DNA of 32,215 bases from Vulcanococcus sp. SFB_649D_100_25 (GCA_030833825.1 JAURGL010000003.1:1-32215), one strand, 5' to 3'. Numbered from the stretch's first letter, positions 1 to 7,235 are shown. Numbers and translations are program-made. The notes: a model not told the origin generated them from the sequence alone.

Positions 1-954
1 ACTCAGATTCCGCTCGAGTTGTGGGCTGCGCCGCTGTGGCTTCTCTATGGAGTGATCACAGGCACTGTGGCCATGGGCTGTTGGGTGATTGCGCACGAAT
101 GTGGCCACCGCGCCTTTCACCCGAACCGCCGGATCGAGAGCTGTGTGGGCTTCATGCTCCACAGCCTGATGCTGGTTCCTTATCACAGCTGGGCCCGCAG
201 CCATGCGGTGCACCACGCCCATTGCAACCACCTCGAGGGCGGCGAAACCCATGTGCCCCCGCGGCTGTCCACGCGCTCGGGGCGGATCACCGAGGAGCTG
301 AAGCAGAAGCTCGGGCTTCGCCTCTTTGGCCTTGTCTCCCTGTTCAACCATCTGGTGCTGGGCTGGCCGCTGTACCTGTTCCTCGGGACAACCGGCGGGG
401 AGGACTACGGGAGGCCGACCTCCCATTTCTGGATGCCCAAGAACGGGACGTCGCGACAGCGGCCGTTGTTCCCGGAGTCGTTCCGGGGCCTGATGCTCCG
501 CTCCAACCTCGGCCTGATCGCTGTGCTCATCGCCCTGGGTTGCGCGGCCCTGCAGTTCTCCCTGCTGCGGGTCCTCTGCGTGTATGGCCTGCCGTATCTG
601 GTGGTGAATTTCTGGCTGGTGACCTACACCTGGCTGCAGCACACCGACCTCAACATCCCCCACTACTCCTCTGAGCAGTGGTCGTGGGCCAAGGGGGCAC
701 TGCAGACCGTGGATCGCCCCTATGGCCCCCTGCTGAACCTGTTGCACCACGGGATCGGCTCAACCCATGTCTGCCATCACATCAACTCCGCGATCCCGCA
801 CTACAACGCCTGGCGAGGGACGGCCCTGCTCCGGCAGCGCTACCCGGATCTGGTCCGCTTCGATCCCACCCCGATCCACAAGGCCCTCTGGCGGATTGCC
901 ACCCGCTGTGGTGCCGTGCGGCAGAACCCGGCCGACGGGGCCTTCTATTACTGA
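1..954 (+). CDS. DesA-type acyl-lipid fatty acid desaturase, 5'-truncated
   Basis: Membrane di-iron desaturase that would introduce a double bond into lipid-bound acyl chains. The frame is open from the first base, so the true start lies upstream; 318 codons remain, whereas DesA proteins are usually about 350 residues. The three histidine boxes are visible: HECGH (bases 94-108), HAVHH (202-216) and HVCHH (766-780). Hydrophobic stretches lie before the first box and between boxes two and three. The segment around WLQHTDLNIPHY and the LLHHGIGSTHVCHH region match the delta-12 (DesA) branch rather than the delta-9 (DesC) branch as I know these families. Regiospecificity is inference. The protein ends in FYY before a TGA. 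An alcohol dehydrogenase follows after 73 bp on the same strand. Confidence 0.88.
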   Translation, partial: TQIPLELWAAPLWLLYGVITGTVAMGCWVIAHECGHRAFHPNRRIESCVGFMLHSLMLVPYHSWARSHAVHHAHCNHLEGGETHVPPRLSTRSGRITEELKQKLGLRLFGLVSLFNHLVLGWPLYLFLGTTGGEDYGRPTSHFWMPKNGTSRQRPLFPESFRGLMLRSNLGLIAVLIALGCAALQFSLLRVLCVYGLPYLVVNFWLVTYTWLQHTDLNIPHYSSEQWSWAKGALQTVDRPYGPLLNLLHHGIGSTHVCHHINSAIPHYNAWRGTALLRQRYPDLVRFDPTPIHKALWRIATRCGAVRQNPADGAFYY

Positions 955-961
955 GCCCCGC

Positions 962-1001
962 TCAGAGGTGGGCTTTGTTCTCCTGGCGTCGCTACCTCTG
1001 A
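962..1001. repeat. 8-bp inverted repeat between desaturase and ADH genes
   Basis: TCAGAGGT (962-969) and ACCTCTGA (994-1001) are perfect reverse complements separated by 24 bp. They sit between the desaturase stop and the alcohol dehydrogenase start. There is no T-tract, so a classical terminator is unlikely. It could be an operator or a loose hairpin; no function is shown. Confidence 0.35.
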
Positions 1002-1027
1002 AGTAGACGTCCGGGATCGTCCAAGCG

Positions 1028-2029
1028 ATGCAGGTCACGGTTTGGCAGGCCCAGGGCCCTAAGGCGGCCCTGGAGCGGGCCTCGGCGCAGTTGCCCGAGC
1101 CCGGTTCCGATGAAGTGTTGCTTGAGGTCGAGCACTGCGGTCTCTGCCACAGCGATCTCTCAATGATCGACAACGCCTGGGGGATGAGCAGTTACCCGTT
1201 GGTGCCCGGCCATGAAGCGGTGGGCCGGGTGGTGGCGGTTGGCTCTGATGTCGATCCTGCCTTGATCGGCCAGCGCCGGGGGGTGGGCTGGATCAGCGGG
1301 AGTTGCCGTCACTGCCCGCTCTGCTTGGGGGGCACAGGCAACCTCTGCGCGTCTCTGGAGGCCACGATTGTGGGCCATCGGGGCGGTTTTGCCAGCCACG
1401 TGCTGGCCCATCAGGATTGGGCGATTCCCTTGCCGCAGGGGCTGGATCCCGCCGTCGCGGGGCCGCTGTTCTGCGGGGGGATCACGGTGTTTGCCCCATT
1501 GATCGACGAGGGGATTTCGCCCACCGCTCGGGTTGCGGTGGTGGGCATCGGTGGTCTGGGGCACCTGGCCCTGCAGTTCTGCCGTGCCTGGGGCTGTGAG
1601 GTGACCGCCCTCACCACCAACCTCTCGAAGGCGGAGGAGGCCCGTGGTTTCGGGGCCCATGAGGTGATCGCGCTCGATCAACTCGCGCAGCACTCCGGCC
1701 GCTTCGACTTGATCATCAACACGGTCAATCACCCCCTCGATTGGCCTGTGGTGCTGGGGGCCTTGGCTCCCTTGGGCCGCCTGCATCAATTGGGTGCGGT
1801 GTTGGAGCCCCTCAGCATCCCGTCGTTTGCCTTGATCGCAACGCGCCGCTCCGTCACAGGCAGCCCCACCTCATCGCCCGCCAGCGTGCTGAAGATGGTG
1901 GAGTTCTGCAGCCGGCACCAGATCGTTCCGCAGGTGGAGCATCTGCCGATGGATCGCATCAATGAGGCCATCGATCGCCTACGGCGCGGAGATGTGCGCT
2001 ATCGCTTTGTGCTGGATGCACCGGCTTGA
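1028..2029 (+). CDS. Zinc-dependent medium-chain alcohol dehydrogenase (CAD/YahK-like)
   Basis: Cytosolic NAD(P)-dependent alcohol/aldehyde oxidoreductase, 333 residues, normal for the family. Catalytic zinc ligands are visible as C37 in HCGLCHSD, GHE at 61-63, and C149 in LFCGG. The structural zinc lobe has four cysteines at 93, 96, 99 and 107. The cofactor fold carries GIGGLGHL at 173-180. The CGLCHSD box and this cysteine spacing resemble the cinnamyl-alcohol-dehydrogenase-like group, which includes the broad-specificity cyanobacterial NADPH alcohol dehydrogenases; substrate and cofactor preference are inference. The ATG lies 73 bp after the desaturase, so co-transcription is possible, though an inverted repeat intervenes. 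Confidence 0.9.
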   Translation: MQVTVWQAQGPKAALERASAQLPEPGSDEVLLEVEHCGLCHSDLSMIDNAWGMSSYPLVPGHEAVGRVVAVGSDVDPALIGQRRGVGWISGSCRHCPLCLGGTGNLCASLEATIVGHRGGFASHVLAHQDWAIPLPQGLDPAVAGPLFCGGITVFAPLIDEGISPTARVAVVGIGGLGHLALQFCRAWGCEVTALTTNLSKAEEARGFGAHEVIALDQLAQHSGRFDLIINTVNHPLDWPVVLGALAPLGRLHQLGAVLEPLSIPSFALIATRRSVTGSPTSSPASVLKMVEFCSRHQIVPQVEHLPMDRINEAIDRLRRGDVRYRFVLDAPA

Positions 2030-2032
2030 ACG

Positions 2033-2190
2033 ATGGGTGATCACAACGGACAACCCCTCACCGCCCGAGAGATGGTGCGGGTCCATGCCTATCCGGTGCT
2101 GGCAGCGATCAGACCAGCAATCTCCAGGGGCAGGACGGCCCCGGCAAGCTGATTGATCTCAAGGCGGTGCAGCACTGCGAAGGCCTCTGA
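2033..2190 (+). pseudogene. Probable frameshifted small gene (about 54 codons if repaired)
   Basis: An ATG at 2033 begins a frame reading MGDHNGQPLTAREMVRV and continuing to about base 2108. After that the coding-like signal moves to another frame reading GQDGPGKLIDLKAVQHCEGL and ends at the TGA at 2188-2190. Adding one base at about 2105-2107 joins the two into one open frame with G/C-rich third positions in both halves. Without the repair the first frame stops after about 38 codons. I do not recognise the product. It may be a true single-base deletion, a sequencing error, or chance. It starts 4 bp after the ADH stop. Confidence 0.4.
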
Positions 2191-2196
2191 GCACAG

Positions 2197-2218
2197 AAAA
2201 GCCCCCCTGGCGGGGGGC
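2197..2218 (-). terminator. Rho-independent terminator for the minus-strand sigma/hypothetical pair
   Basis: GCCCCCC (2201-2207) pairs with GGGGGGC (2212-2218) across a TGGC loop. On the minus strand the stem is followed by TTTT (AAAA at 2197-2200). It lies 20 bp beyond the stop of the gene at 2239-2550. It could also stop plus-strand transcription, but the T-tract there is poor. Confidence 0.75.
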
Positions 2219-2238
2219 TTGGATCACCGGCTCCGGCG

Positions 2239-2550
2239 TCAGGCACCGCTGTCCTCGTCCCAGAGGCCCATTCGGATCAACCACTCGTTGGAGTGGGTCC
2301 GATCCCAGCCGTGATCCCGTTCGAGGACATCGGCGATGGAGACCATCAGGTCAAACAGCTCTCCTTCAAAGCCTCCGCTGGTCTCGGCAAGGCTCCTGAG
2401 GTCCTGGGCCAACTGCAGGAGCTCCAGTTCCGCCATCCAGTCCCCCTGGACAAAGGCGGCACGGTTGGTCGGCTGGGTGGGCTCGGGGATGAGGGTGCGC
2501 AGCACCGGGGCGAGCCCCGTTAACAGCTGGGTGAGGTCGTGGAAACGCAA
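2239..2550 (-). CDS. Hypothetical protein, 103 aa
   Basis: I do not recognise the family. It is a soluble, acidic, leucine-rich and probably helical protein with no signal peptide or membrane segment; it contains DWMAELELLQLAQDL near the middle and ends WDEDSGA. The ATG at 2550 is 9 bp after the stop of the short sigma factor upstream, and a terminator follows the stop, so the two probably form a two-gene transcript. A role linked to that sigma factor (partner or antagonist) is only a guess from position. Confidence 0.7.
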   Translation of the reverse strand: MRFHDLTQLLTGLAPVLRTLIPEPTQPTNRAAFVQGDWMAELELLQLAQDLRSLAETSGGFEGELFDLMVSIADVLERDHGWDRTHSNEWLIRMGLWDEDSGA

Positions 2551-2559
2551 GGGTCTTGA

Positions 2560-2997
2560 TCAAAGGCCCCATAGGGTTCCGAGCGAGAGGGGCCTCTGCC
2601 CGCAGGCCTGCCGGCAATCGAGCCACTCCTCCAGGCTGATGCCAAGGCGAATGGCGATTTCCTCATCGCCGAGATCGAGCTCGATCCACCGCCGCGCCTT
2701 GATCCAGAGCTCCCGGTAGCGGTGGCTGATCCGCAGGGCAAAGCCAGTGTCGCGGAGGTGATGCAGCAGTTCCCCCTTCACCTTGCTGACCAGATAGCTG
2801 GAGGGGCGAAAGCCCTTGTCGGGATCGAACTGGGCCGCCCCCTTGCACAGGCCCTCGTAGGCCGGTCCGAGGAGATCGTCGATCGGCATGGACCAGCGGC
2901 GGGCGTAGCGGTGGGCCTGCTGCCGGGCCAGGCCCAGGTGCTGTGCCGCGAAGCGGCGCTGCTCGGGGCTGAGGCGTTGGGGGGCTTTGGTGGCCAT
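2560..2997 (-). CDS. Short sigma-70-family protein lacking region 4 (145 aa)
   Basis: The protein matches sigma region 2: helix SPEQRRFAAQHLGLARQQAHRY (split here as residues 10-31), core-binding DLLGPAYEGLCKGAAQFDP (41-59), then the -10 recognition part GFRPSSYLVSKVKGELLHHL (62-81) and LRISHRYRELW (88-98). A short region-3-like helix DEEIAIRLGIS (111-121) follows, and the protein ends at residue 145. No region 4 (-35-binding helix-turn-helix) is present, and the next gene begins 9 bp on. The region 2 wording resembles group 3 (SigF/SigB-like) factors, which normally exceed 220 residues. The ATG at 2997 is chosen because the frame upstream to 3165 is not sigma-like. Whether it works as a sigma factor or as a competitor for core enzyme is unknown. 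Confidence 0.75.
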   Translation of the reverse strand: MATKAPQRLSPEQRRFAAQHLGLARQQAHRYARRWSMPIDDLLGPAYEGLCKGAAQFDPDKGFRPSSYLVSKVKGELLHHLRDTGFALRISHRYRELWIKARRWIELDLGDEEIAIRLGISLEEWLDCRQACGQRPLSLGTLWGL

Positions 2998-3074
2998 GGT
3001 TCTGTGGCAGGTGCGGGAGGCTACCGGTGGCGCCATCACCTGCAGAAAGGCCAAAGAAGCGGGCCCCCACAAGG

Positions 3075-3092
3075 GATCACTCCGCAGTGATC
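3075..3092. repeat. 7-bp inverted repeat GATCACT-CCGC-AGTGATC
   Basis: A perfect inverted repeat with a 4-nt centre, in the 194-bp spacer between the divergent genes at 2997 (minus) and 3192 (plus). It is 13 bp left of a pair of 10-bp palindromes. No T-tract follows in either direction, so an operator or RNA hairpin is likelier than a terminator. Confidence 0.45.
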
Positions 3093-3104
3093 GGGGCGGT
3101 GATC

Positions 3105-3137
3105 CCACAGCTGTGCGGAAGAGGGCCACAGCTGTGG
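3105..3137. promoter_or_regulatory. Twin palindromes CACAGCTGTG, centres 21 bp apart
   Basis: CACAGCTGTG occurs at 3106-3115 and again at 3127-3136. Each copy is self-complementary and the second extends to CCACAGCTGTGG (3126-3137). The centres are 21 bp apart, two helical turns, so both sites face the same side of the DNA. They lie in the divergent spacer, 109 bp upstream of the sigma start and 55 bp upstream of the plus-strand start at 3192. The arrangement fits cooperative binding of a dimeric regulator. The regulator is unknown; the nearby LuxR-type protein is one candidate. Confidence 0.5.
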
Positions 3138-3191
3138 GCGGTGCCGGAGCCGTTGCGGCAGGCACAACCGGATCAGATGCATTGCGCCGTC

Positions 3192-3659
3192 ATGCCCACC
3201 CAAGTTCTGCTCACCTGCCACCACCCCCAGGCGATGGAGAACGCCTGTGACCGTGGTTTCTGGATGCCGATCCCGATCCCCATGGAGCGGCTGCACACCC
3301 TGCTGTACCTCGTCTCGATCAGTGAGGTGGATACGGCGATTCAGAGCCTGGCGGAGATCACCAGCTTTGAACCCTGGCGCGGGGACGGGGGTCAGGAGCT
3401 CTGGCTGCCGTTTCTGGGGCGGCTGTTGCCGTTGCCACGTCCGGTGCCTCTCGGGGATCGGCATGTCCTGGCGGAATGGCTCCCCCGGCGGAGTGATCAG
3501 GGTCGCCTGATCGATCTGCTCCCGGTCCTTGAGGCTGATCAGCTCAGTGATCTCGCATGCGGCAGGTCAGGTCGCGGGAGCGCACGAGGCCCTGGGCGAG
3601 GCCCCAGGCGATCAGGCCCCGCTGCCCGCGCACACCAACCTTGCGGTAGAGCTCACTGA
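3192..3659 (+). CDS. Hypothetical protein, 155 aa, 3' end overlapping the convergent LuxR gene
   Basis: I do not recognise a named family. Residues 1 to about 118 look like a soluble folded domain (MPTQVLLTCHHPQAM at the start; LLYLVSISEVDTAIQSLAEI; LIDLLPVLEADQLSDLA at the end). The last 37 or so residues are Gly/Arg/Ala-rich (for example RGSARGPGRGPRRSGPAA) and fall wholly where the minus-strand LuxR gene lies, so they look like read-through into its antisense after loss of an ancestral stop. The ATG at 3192 is preferred over the upstream 3027 start because the extra N-terminus has no protein character. It diverges from the short sigma gene across the twin palindromes. Confidence 0.6.
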   Translation: MPTQVLLTCHHPQAMENACDRGFWMPIPIPMERLHTLLYLVSISEVDTAIQSLAEITSFEPWRGDGGQELWLPFLGRLLPLPRPVPLGDRHVLAEWLPRRSDQGRLIDLLPVLEADQLSDLACGRSGRGSARGPGRGPRRSGPAARAHQPCGRAH

Positions 3660-4239
3660 GCTGACGCCGGATCGTGTCGCCGCGGCGCTGCTCCAACGCC
3701 GCGATCTCCCGACTGTTGAACCCCCTGGCGAGCAGCTCCAGCAGGCGCTGCTCGCTGGCCTGCAGCCCCGGCCTCTTGCGGGGCTGTTGCCGCAGTCGTT
3801 CTCCCAGGATCGGGTCGATCGATTGCAGACCCCGCAGGAGCATCAAGACGGCCTGCAGGAGGCGTCCCCCACCGCAGTTCTGGCGGCAGCAGAGGCCATC
3901 GGCTCCGCTGCTCCAGAGCTGGTTGAGCCGTTCCTGGCTTGTGGAGGCATCGAGGCACACCAGGACCTTGGCCGGTTGCAGGCGGCAGATCAGCTCAAGG
4001 GCCCCTCCATCTGGGAGTTCGTCATCACAGATCACCAGCAATCGCTCCCCTTGCGGGAGTGGTAGAGCCAGCAACTCCGCCAGGGATCGCGCTGCGAAGT
4101 GACACCCCTCCAGGAGGACCGATGCGGAGGCAATCAGGCGCTCATCGCTGGAGCAGACAGCGATACTCCAATCCCTCTGCAGATCCAAGATGGCGCCCTG
4201 CAAGGCCTGCACCTGGATGCGGATCTGAGTGGGATTCAC
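3544..4239 (-). CDS. LuxR-family regulator with degenerate receiver domain
   Basis: A 231-residue DNA-binding regulator. Residues 24 to about 140 have the layout of a response-regulator receiver: LLVICDDELPDG puts D72 four residues before P76, the usual phospho-acceptor place. Other conserved positions are altered: the usual Thr/Ser is D97 in VLVCLDAST, and the usual Lys is R119 in GADGLCCRQ. Residues 158-220 form a LuxR-type helix-turn-helix (ASEQRLLELLARGFNSREIA then RRQLSELYRKVGV). It may therefore respond to something other than standard phosphorylation. A sigma-70-like promoter lies upstream at 4278-4306. It lies between two short sigma-like genes, and its 3' end overlaps the convergent gene at 3192-3659 by 116 bp. 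Confidence 0.8.
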   Translation of the reverse strand: MNPTQIRIQVQALQGAILDLQRDWSIAVCSSDERLIASASVLLEGCHFAARSLAELLALPLPQGERLLVICDDELPDGGALELICRLQPAKVLVCLDASTSQERLNQLWSSGADGLCCRQNCGGGRLLQAVLMLLRGLQSIDPILGERLRQQPRKRPGLQASEQRLLELLARGFNSREIAALEQRRGDTIRRQLSELYRKVGVRGQRGLIAWGLAQGLVRSRDLTCRMRDH

Positions 4240-4277
4240 GGCCCTGATCTTGCCTTTCCCGCTGTAGCTCCACCGGG

Positions 4278-4306
4278 AATAAACCCCGTGGTTGTTTTGT
4301 TTTCAA
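4278..4306 (-). promoter_or_regulatory. Sigma-70-type promoter of the LuxR-family gene
   Basis: Read on the minus strand: -35 TTGAAA (4306-4301), a 17-bp spacer, and -10 TTTATT (4283-4278). The predicted transcript start would be about 30 nt before the ATG at 4239. The spacer is locally A/T-rich compared with its surroundings. This suggests the regulator is transcribed apart from the sigma-like gene that ends at 4318. Confidence 0.5.
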
Positions 4307-4317
4307 TCGGAAAGGCT

Positions 4318-4914
4318 TTAGGGCAGAGCGCAGGTCAGGGTGCTCTGCCAGAGGGTGATCAGTTGCTGCAATCCTTCCCCGCTCAAGGGGAGTCGTGGGC
4401 TGCTCAGTTGGCTGGCTAACCACTGCATCGAGGGGGCTGCCCCCTGCTTCTGCCTGCACTCGTCCCAGAGTTTCTGGGCCCTGAGCACCAGCTCCGCTTT
4501 GTCCGAGGGGAAGTGAATCGTGCGCCGGCAGCGCTGTTCAAATTGATGCAATCCGCGGCGGATCCAGAAGCTGGCGTAGGTGGAGAAGCGGTACCCCTTG
4601 GCAGGATCGAATTTCTCTGCGGCCCGCACCAGATTGAGGGCCCCCTCCTGCAGGGCATCGGCGGTGCTGCTGTCCTCCGGGCTCAGCCTGGGGTGATAGG
4701 TCCGCCAGATGTGACCCACCAGGGCGAGGTTGTGTCGCACCAGACGATCGCGGGCCCGCAGGCCACTGCGGCGAATCGCCTCCGGGGCCCCATCGGCCCC
4801 CCCGGGGTGCCCCTGCCAGAGCTGAATCACCCGGGCCAGCTCCAGCACGGTCCGCTCCGCCAGGGGGGCATGGAGCCGGCTTGCCTGCAGCCATTGGCCC
4901 ACAGCTCGATCCAT
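4318..4914 (-). CDS. Sigma-70-family protein lacking region 4 (198 aa)
   Basis: Residues 1-35 resemble a region 1.2-like helix. RDRLVRHNLALVGHIW (55-70) is region 2.1. ADALQEGALNLVRAAEKFDP (85-104) and KGYRFSTYASFWIRRGL (106-122) are regions 2.2-2.4, as in primary and group 2 factors. RRTIHFPSDKAE (130-141) opens region 3. The protein ends at residue 198 without the region 4 helix-turn-helix; group 2 factors normally exceed 300 residues. No region-4 coding sequence is visible in the 78 bp before the LuxR-type gene. It is the second region-4-less sigma-like protein within 2.4 kb. Function as an active sigma factor is uncertain. Confidence 0.78.
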   Translation of the reverse strand: MDRAVGQWLQASRLHAPLAERTVLELARVIQLWQGHPGGADGAPEAIRRSGLRARDRLVRHNLALVGHIWRTYHPRLSPEDSSTADALQEGALNLVRAAEKFDPAKGYRFSTYASFWIRRGLHQFEQRCRRTIHFPSDKAELVLRAQKLWDECRQKQGAAPSMQWLASQLSSPRLPLSGEGLQQLITLWQSTLTCALP

Positions 4915-4950
4915 TCAGGCTCCCTCAGCTGCAGGGAGTCTTCCCCGTCT

Positions 4951-6390
4951 TCAGGCCAGGCAGGCCATGCCGCGGCGGTGAATCTCGCGGGCGTAGTCGG
5001 TCCAGACGCCCTGGCCCCAGTAGCGAAAGCAGCTGGTTTCCAGCAGGAGCAGATGCAGCAGGCACTCCCGATACACGGGGCTGGAGCTCAGGGAGGGGTC
5101 GGCGCTCAGGGGGCCTGAGAAGCGCTGGTGAAAGGCGGCGCTCAGGCTCTGCATCGGCTCGAGGACGCTCTCGTAGCCCTTCACCCAGCTGAGGTCGTTG
5201 GTCCAGGAGGCTCCGTCGATGGAGAACCCCTGCTCGGAGGCCTTCAGGGCTGCAATGGCCTGCTCGAGTTGTTCATGGGACCAGCGCTCAGGGAGGAGCC
5301 CATAGAGCCGGTGCTGCCCCACGGCCTGAATGGCTGGGAACTGCTCCGGGCTGATTCCGTCTGCCTCCAGGAGCTCAAGGAACTCACTGCCGTTGATGGA
5401 GGCGGTCCCGTGTTCGCCGGCGATTCGTTGGTGGGCCTGGATGAAGGCCTGGGGGAATTCGTTCATCATCACCCCCCCGTTTTCGCCATCGGCGATCTGG
5501 GAGACCAATGACGGCAGTGTGATGTCTCCCAGGGGGAGACGATCGCGGCTCAACGCCTCGTAGCAGGGTTGCATCTGCCCCACCAGCTTGGTGTCGGAGC
5601 CCTGGGTCTTGATCAAGGCGGTGATCTCGGTGCTCTGCCCGTTCCCGTTGCGGGCGATCAGGCGGTTCGGCAGATACTTCTGCGCTTCTGAAAGGGGTTC
5701 ACCGCTCAGGGTTTCCACGCTGTGCTCCTGGAGCAAGACCCAGCGGTAGCCCGCCTGCCGCAGGGCCTCGATCAGGGCGAAGAGGGTCTCGGGATGGTTG
5801 GGCAGGGCCATCTCCGGCAGGGAGAACCCCCGCACCCGCTGCAGAGCTTCGATCCCGAAGGCATGGGCGAACTGGTGCTGCCAGGCCTCGATCTGCAGGC
5901 GCAGATCCGGGATGGGGGTGGAGGGGGCCACCGCATGGCTCCAGAAGGTCCCGAGCCACTCCACGTGCTGCTGCATCAGGGGATCACAGGCCAGATGGCG
6001 CCAGGCAGCGGTGATGTCGGAGCGCCCCATCTGCTCGGCCCCCCAGAGCAGGTTGCCCGAGACATCGAGCATGATCCGCGGGCTGCAGCCCTCACTGATC
6101 AACTGGGGGATCAGATCGGCAAGGCGCCGGTAGCACTGGGCAAACGGTTCGGCGTTGTGGTTATCCCCTTCCCCCGGGTGCTCGAACATGTATTGCAGAT
6201 GGGAGATCAGGGCGCCATCGGCTCCCGCCGGGATCGTGGGCTGATGCATGTGCAGCGCACAGGCGAAGGCCGAGCGCAGCTGCCCGATCTTCAGGGGGGA
6301 TGTCCCTCGCCAATAGCTGCCCCCCGCCGTCATCGCTGCGTGGATGGCGGCCTCCTGGCCGGCGATGACTGCTGCGGTGGTGTCGGACAT
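4951..6390 (-). CDS. Glycoside hydrolase family 57 protein
   Basis: A 479-residue protein with GH57 hallmarks: HMHQP at 47-51 (family region 1), GEGDNHNAEPFAQCYRRLADLI at about 73-94 (shown here only as a region), FSLPEMALP at 189-197 where E193 is the likely nucleophile, and a GENGGVMMNEF segment further on. Members act on alpha-glucans as amylase, glucanotransferase or branching enzyme; here the substrate is probably glycogen or a related alpha-glucan, which is inference. No signal peptide, so cytosolic. The ATG at 6390 is preferred over 6432 because the upstream extension lacks family character. A gene on the opposite strand starts 76 bp away. Confidence 0.85.
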   Translation of the reverse strand: MSDTTAAVIAGQEAAIHAAMTAGGSYWRGTSPLKIGQLRSAFACALHMHQPTIPAGADGALISHLQYMFEHPGEGDNHNAEPFAQCYRRLADLIPQLISEGCSPRIMLDVSGNLLWGAEQMGRSDITAAWRHLACDPLMQQHVEWLGTFWSHAVAPSTPIPDLRLQIEAWQHQFAHAFGIEALQRVRGFSLPEMALPNHPETLFALIEALRQAGYRWVLLQEHSVETLSGEPLSEAQKYLPNRLIARNGNGQSTEITALIKTQGSDTKLVGQMQPCYEALSRDRLPLGDITLPSLVSQIADGENGGVMMNEFPQAFIQAHQRIAGEHGTASINGSEFLELLEADGISPEQFPAIQAVGQHRLYGLLPERWSHEQLEQAIAALKASEQGFSIDGASWTNDLSWVKGYESVLEPMQSLSAAFHQRFSGPLSADPSLSSSPVYRECLLHLLLLETSCFRYWGQGVWTDYAREIHRRGMACLA

Positions 6391-6466
6391 GGCTCTTCCC
6401 CATTGTGGGGGCGGGGCTGACGACAGCCCCACCTGGATTCAGCATGGAGGCAGGAGCTCCCGGGTC

Positions 6467-6769
6467 ATGGACGACGCACTGCAGGCTTTGGTGGCTGACC
6501 TCGGCAGCGGGAACGTTCTCGATGCCGAGATGCTGGAGGGCTGCACGGTTGAGCCCCACGAACTCGACGAGATGGATGCGCACCAGGCGGCGATCGTGGC
6601 CGCCCATGTCTTCGAGCAGCTGTTCGATCACGAGGTCTCCCAGCAGTTCGGGGAGAGTGCTGATCCGGAGGAAGGGAGCTGGAGCGGGACCGTTGATGGC
6701 TTCCTGTTTGTGATTGAGCGGGATGCCACCGGTGATCTGGTGCTCGATTTCACCCCCACCGGGCAATAA
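6467..6769 (+). CDS. Hypothetical acidic protein, 100 aa
   Basis: Family not recognised. It is strongly acidic (DEMDAHQAAIVAAHVFEQLF in the centre; SADPEEGSW later) and ends with a beta-like stretch GFLFVIERDATGDLVLDF. No signal or membrane segment. The ATG at 6467 is supported by AGGAG at 6452-6456, ten bases upstream. It diverges from the GH57 gene and is followed by a terminator hairpin, so it is probably monocistronic. Confidence 0.7.
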   Translation: MDDALQALVADLGSGNVLDAEMLEGCTVEPHELDEMDAHQAAIVAAHVFEQLFDHEVSQQFGESADPEEGSWSGTVDGFLFVIERDATGDLVLDFTPTGQ

Positions 6770-6800
6770 AAAACCCGCCGTGGCTTCTCGACGGGTCGGT
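6770..6800. terminator. Terminator hairpin after the 100-aa hypothetical
   Basis: ACCCGCCG (6773-6780) pairs with CGACGGGT (6789-6796) with one C-A mismatch and an 8-nt loop. On the plus strand a weak tract CGGTTGTTT follows. On the minus strand a stronger T-run (AAAAAA at 6768-6773) follows, so the element may act both ways. It directly follows the TAA at 6769. Confidence 0.55.
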
Positions 6801-6883
6801 TGTTTGATGCCTCAAGACAACCGGGCCGCGATCGACGTTGCAATCAGCATGTCTACTCACCGCCTCTCCCTCCCCCTCGGCTC

Positions 6884-7147
6884 ATGAGCGACTCACCTCA
6901 GGGCGAACCAACCTGGACTGAGGTCTGTCCTCACTTCGGTGGTCCCCACTGCAATGCGGCCTGTGCCGCTCGCCTGCGGGCCGCCTGGGCCAGCTACGAC
7001 AGGAGCATCCCCGATGTGGATGTGTTCTGCCCTGTGCATGCGGAGCTCCGCTGCGAGGAGCCCGAGCCCCCGCAGGATCGCTACGAGGTGATGCACAGCG
7101 ACCCGGCGCAGGGCAGTCACATCTCGTCAGATCCTGATCAAGGCTGA
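6884..7147 (+). CDS. Cys/His-rich hypothetical protein, 87 aa
   Basis: A small soluble protein with clustered potential metal ligands: C15, H17, H22, C23, C27, then C49, H52 and C57 (CPHFGGPHCNAAC and FCPVHAELRC). This looks like a small zinc-binding or disulfide-stabilised fold, but I cannot name the family. No signal peptide. The C-terminus is Asp/Pro/Ser-rich and probably disordered. The ATG at 6884 is preferred over 6800 because the longer version reads through the preceding terminator region. Confidence 0.65.
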   Translation: MSDSPQGEPTWTEVCPHFGGPHCNAACAARLRAAWASYDRSIPDVDVFCPVHAELRCEEPEPPQDRYEVMHSDPAQGSHISSDPDQG

Positions 7148-7235
7148 GTCATCCTTCCGCGGCGGGGCTGAATTTTGCTGAGGACAGGCCTGGAAGCGAT
7201 CCGCTCTCCGGCCCCCTCACACCGCTCTGACAGTC

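Noticed and set aside
2998..3165. 56-residue N-terminal extension of the short sigma factor
   Set aside because: Pro/Ala-rich, not sigma-like, and would cover the twin palindromes; ATG 2997 preferred.
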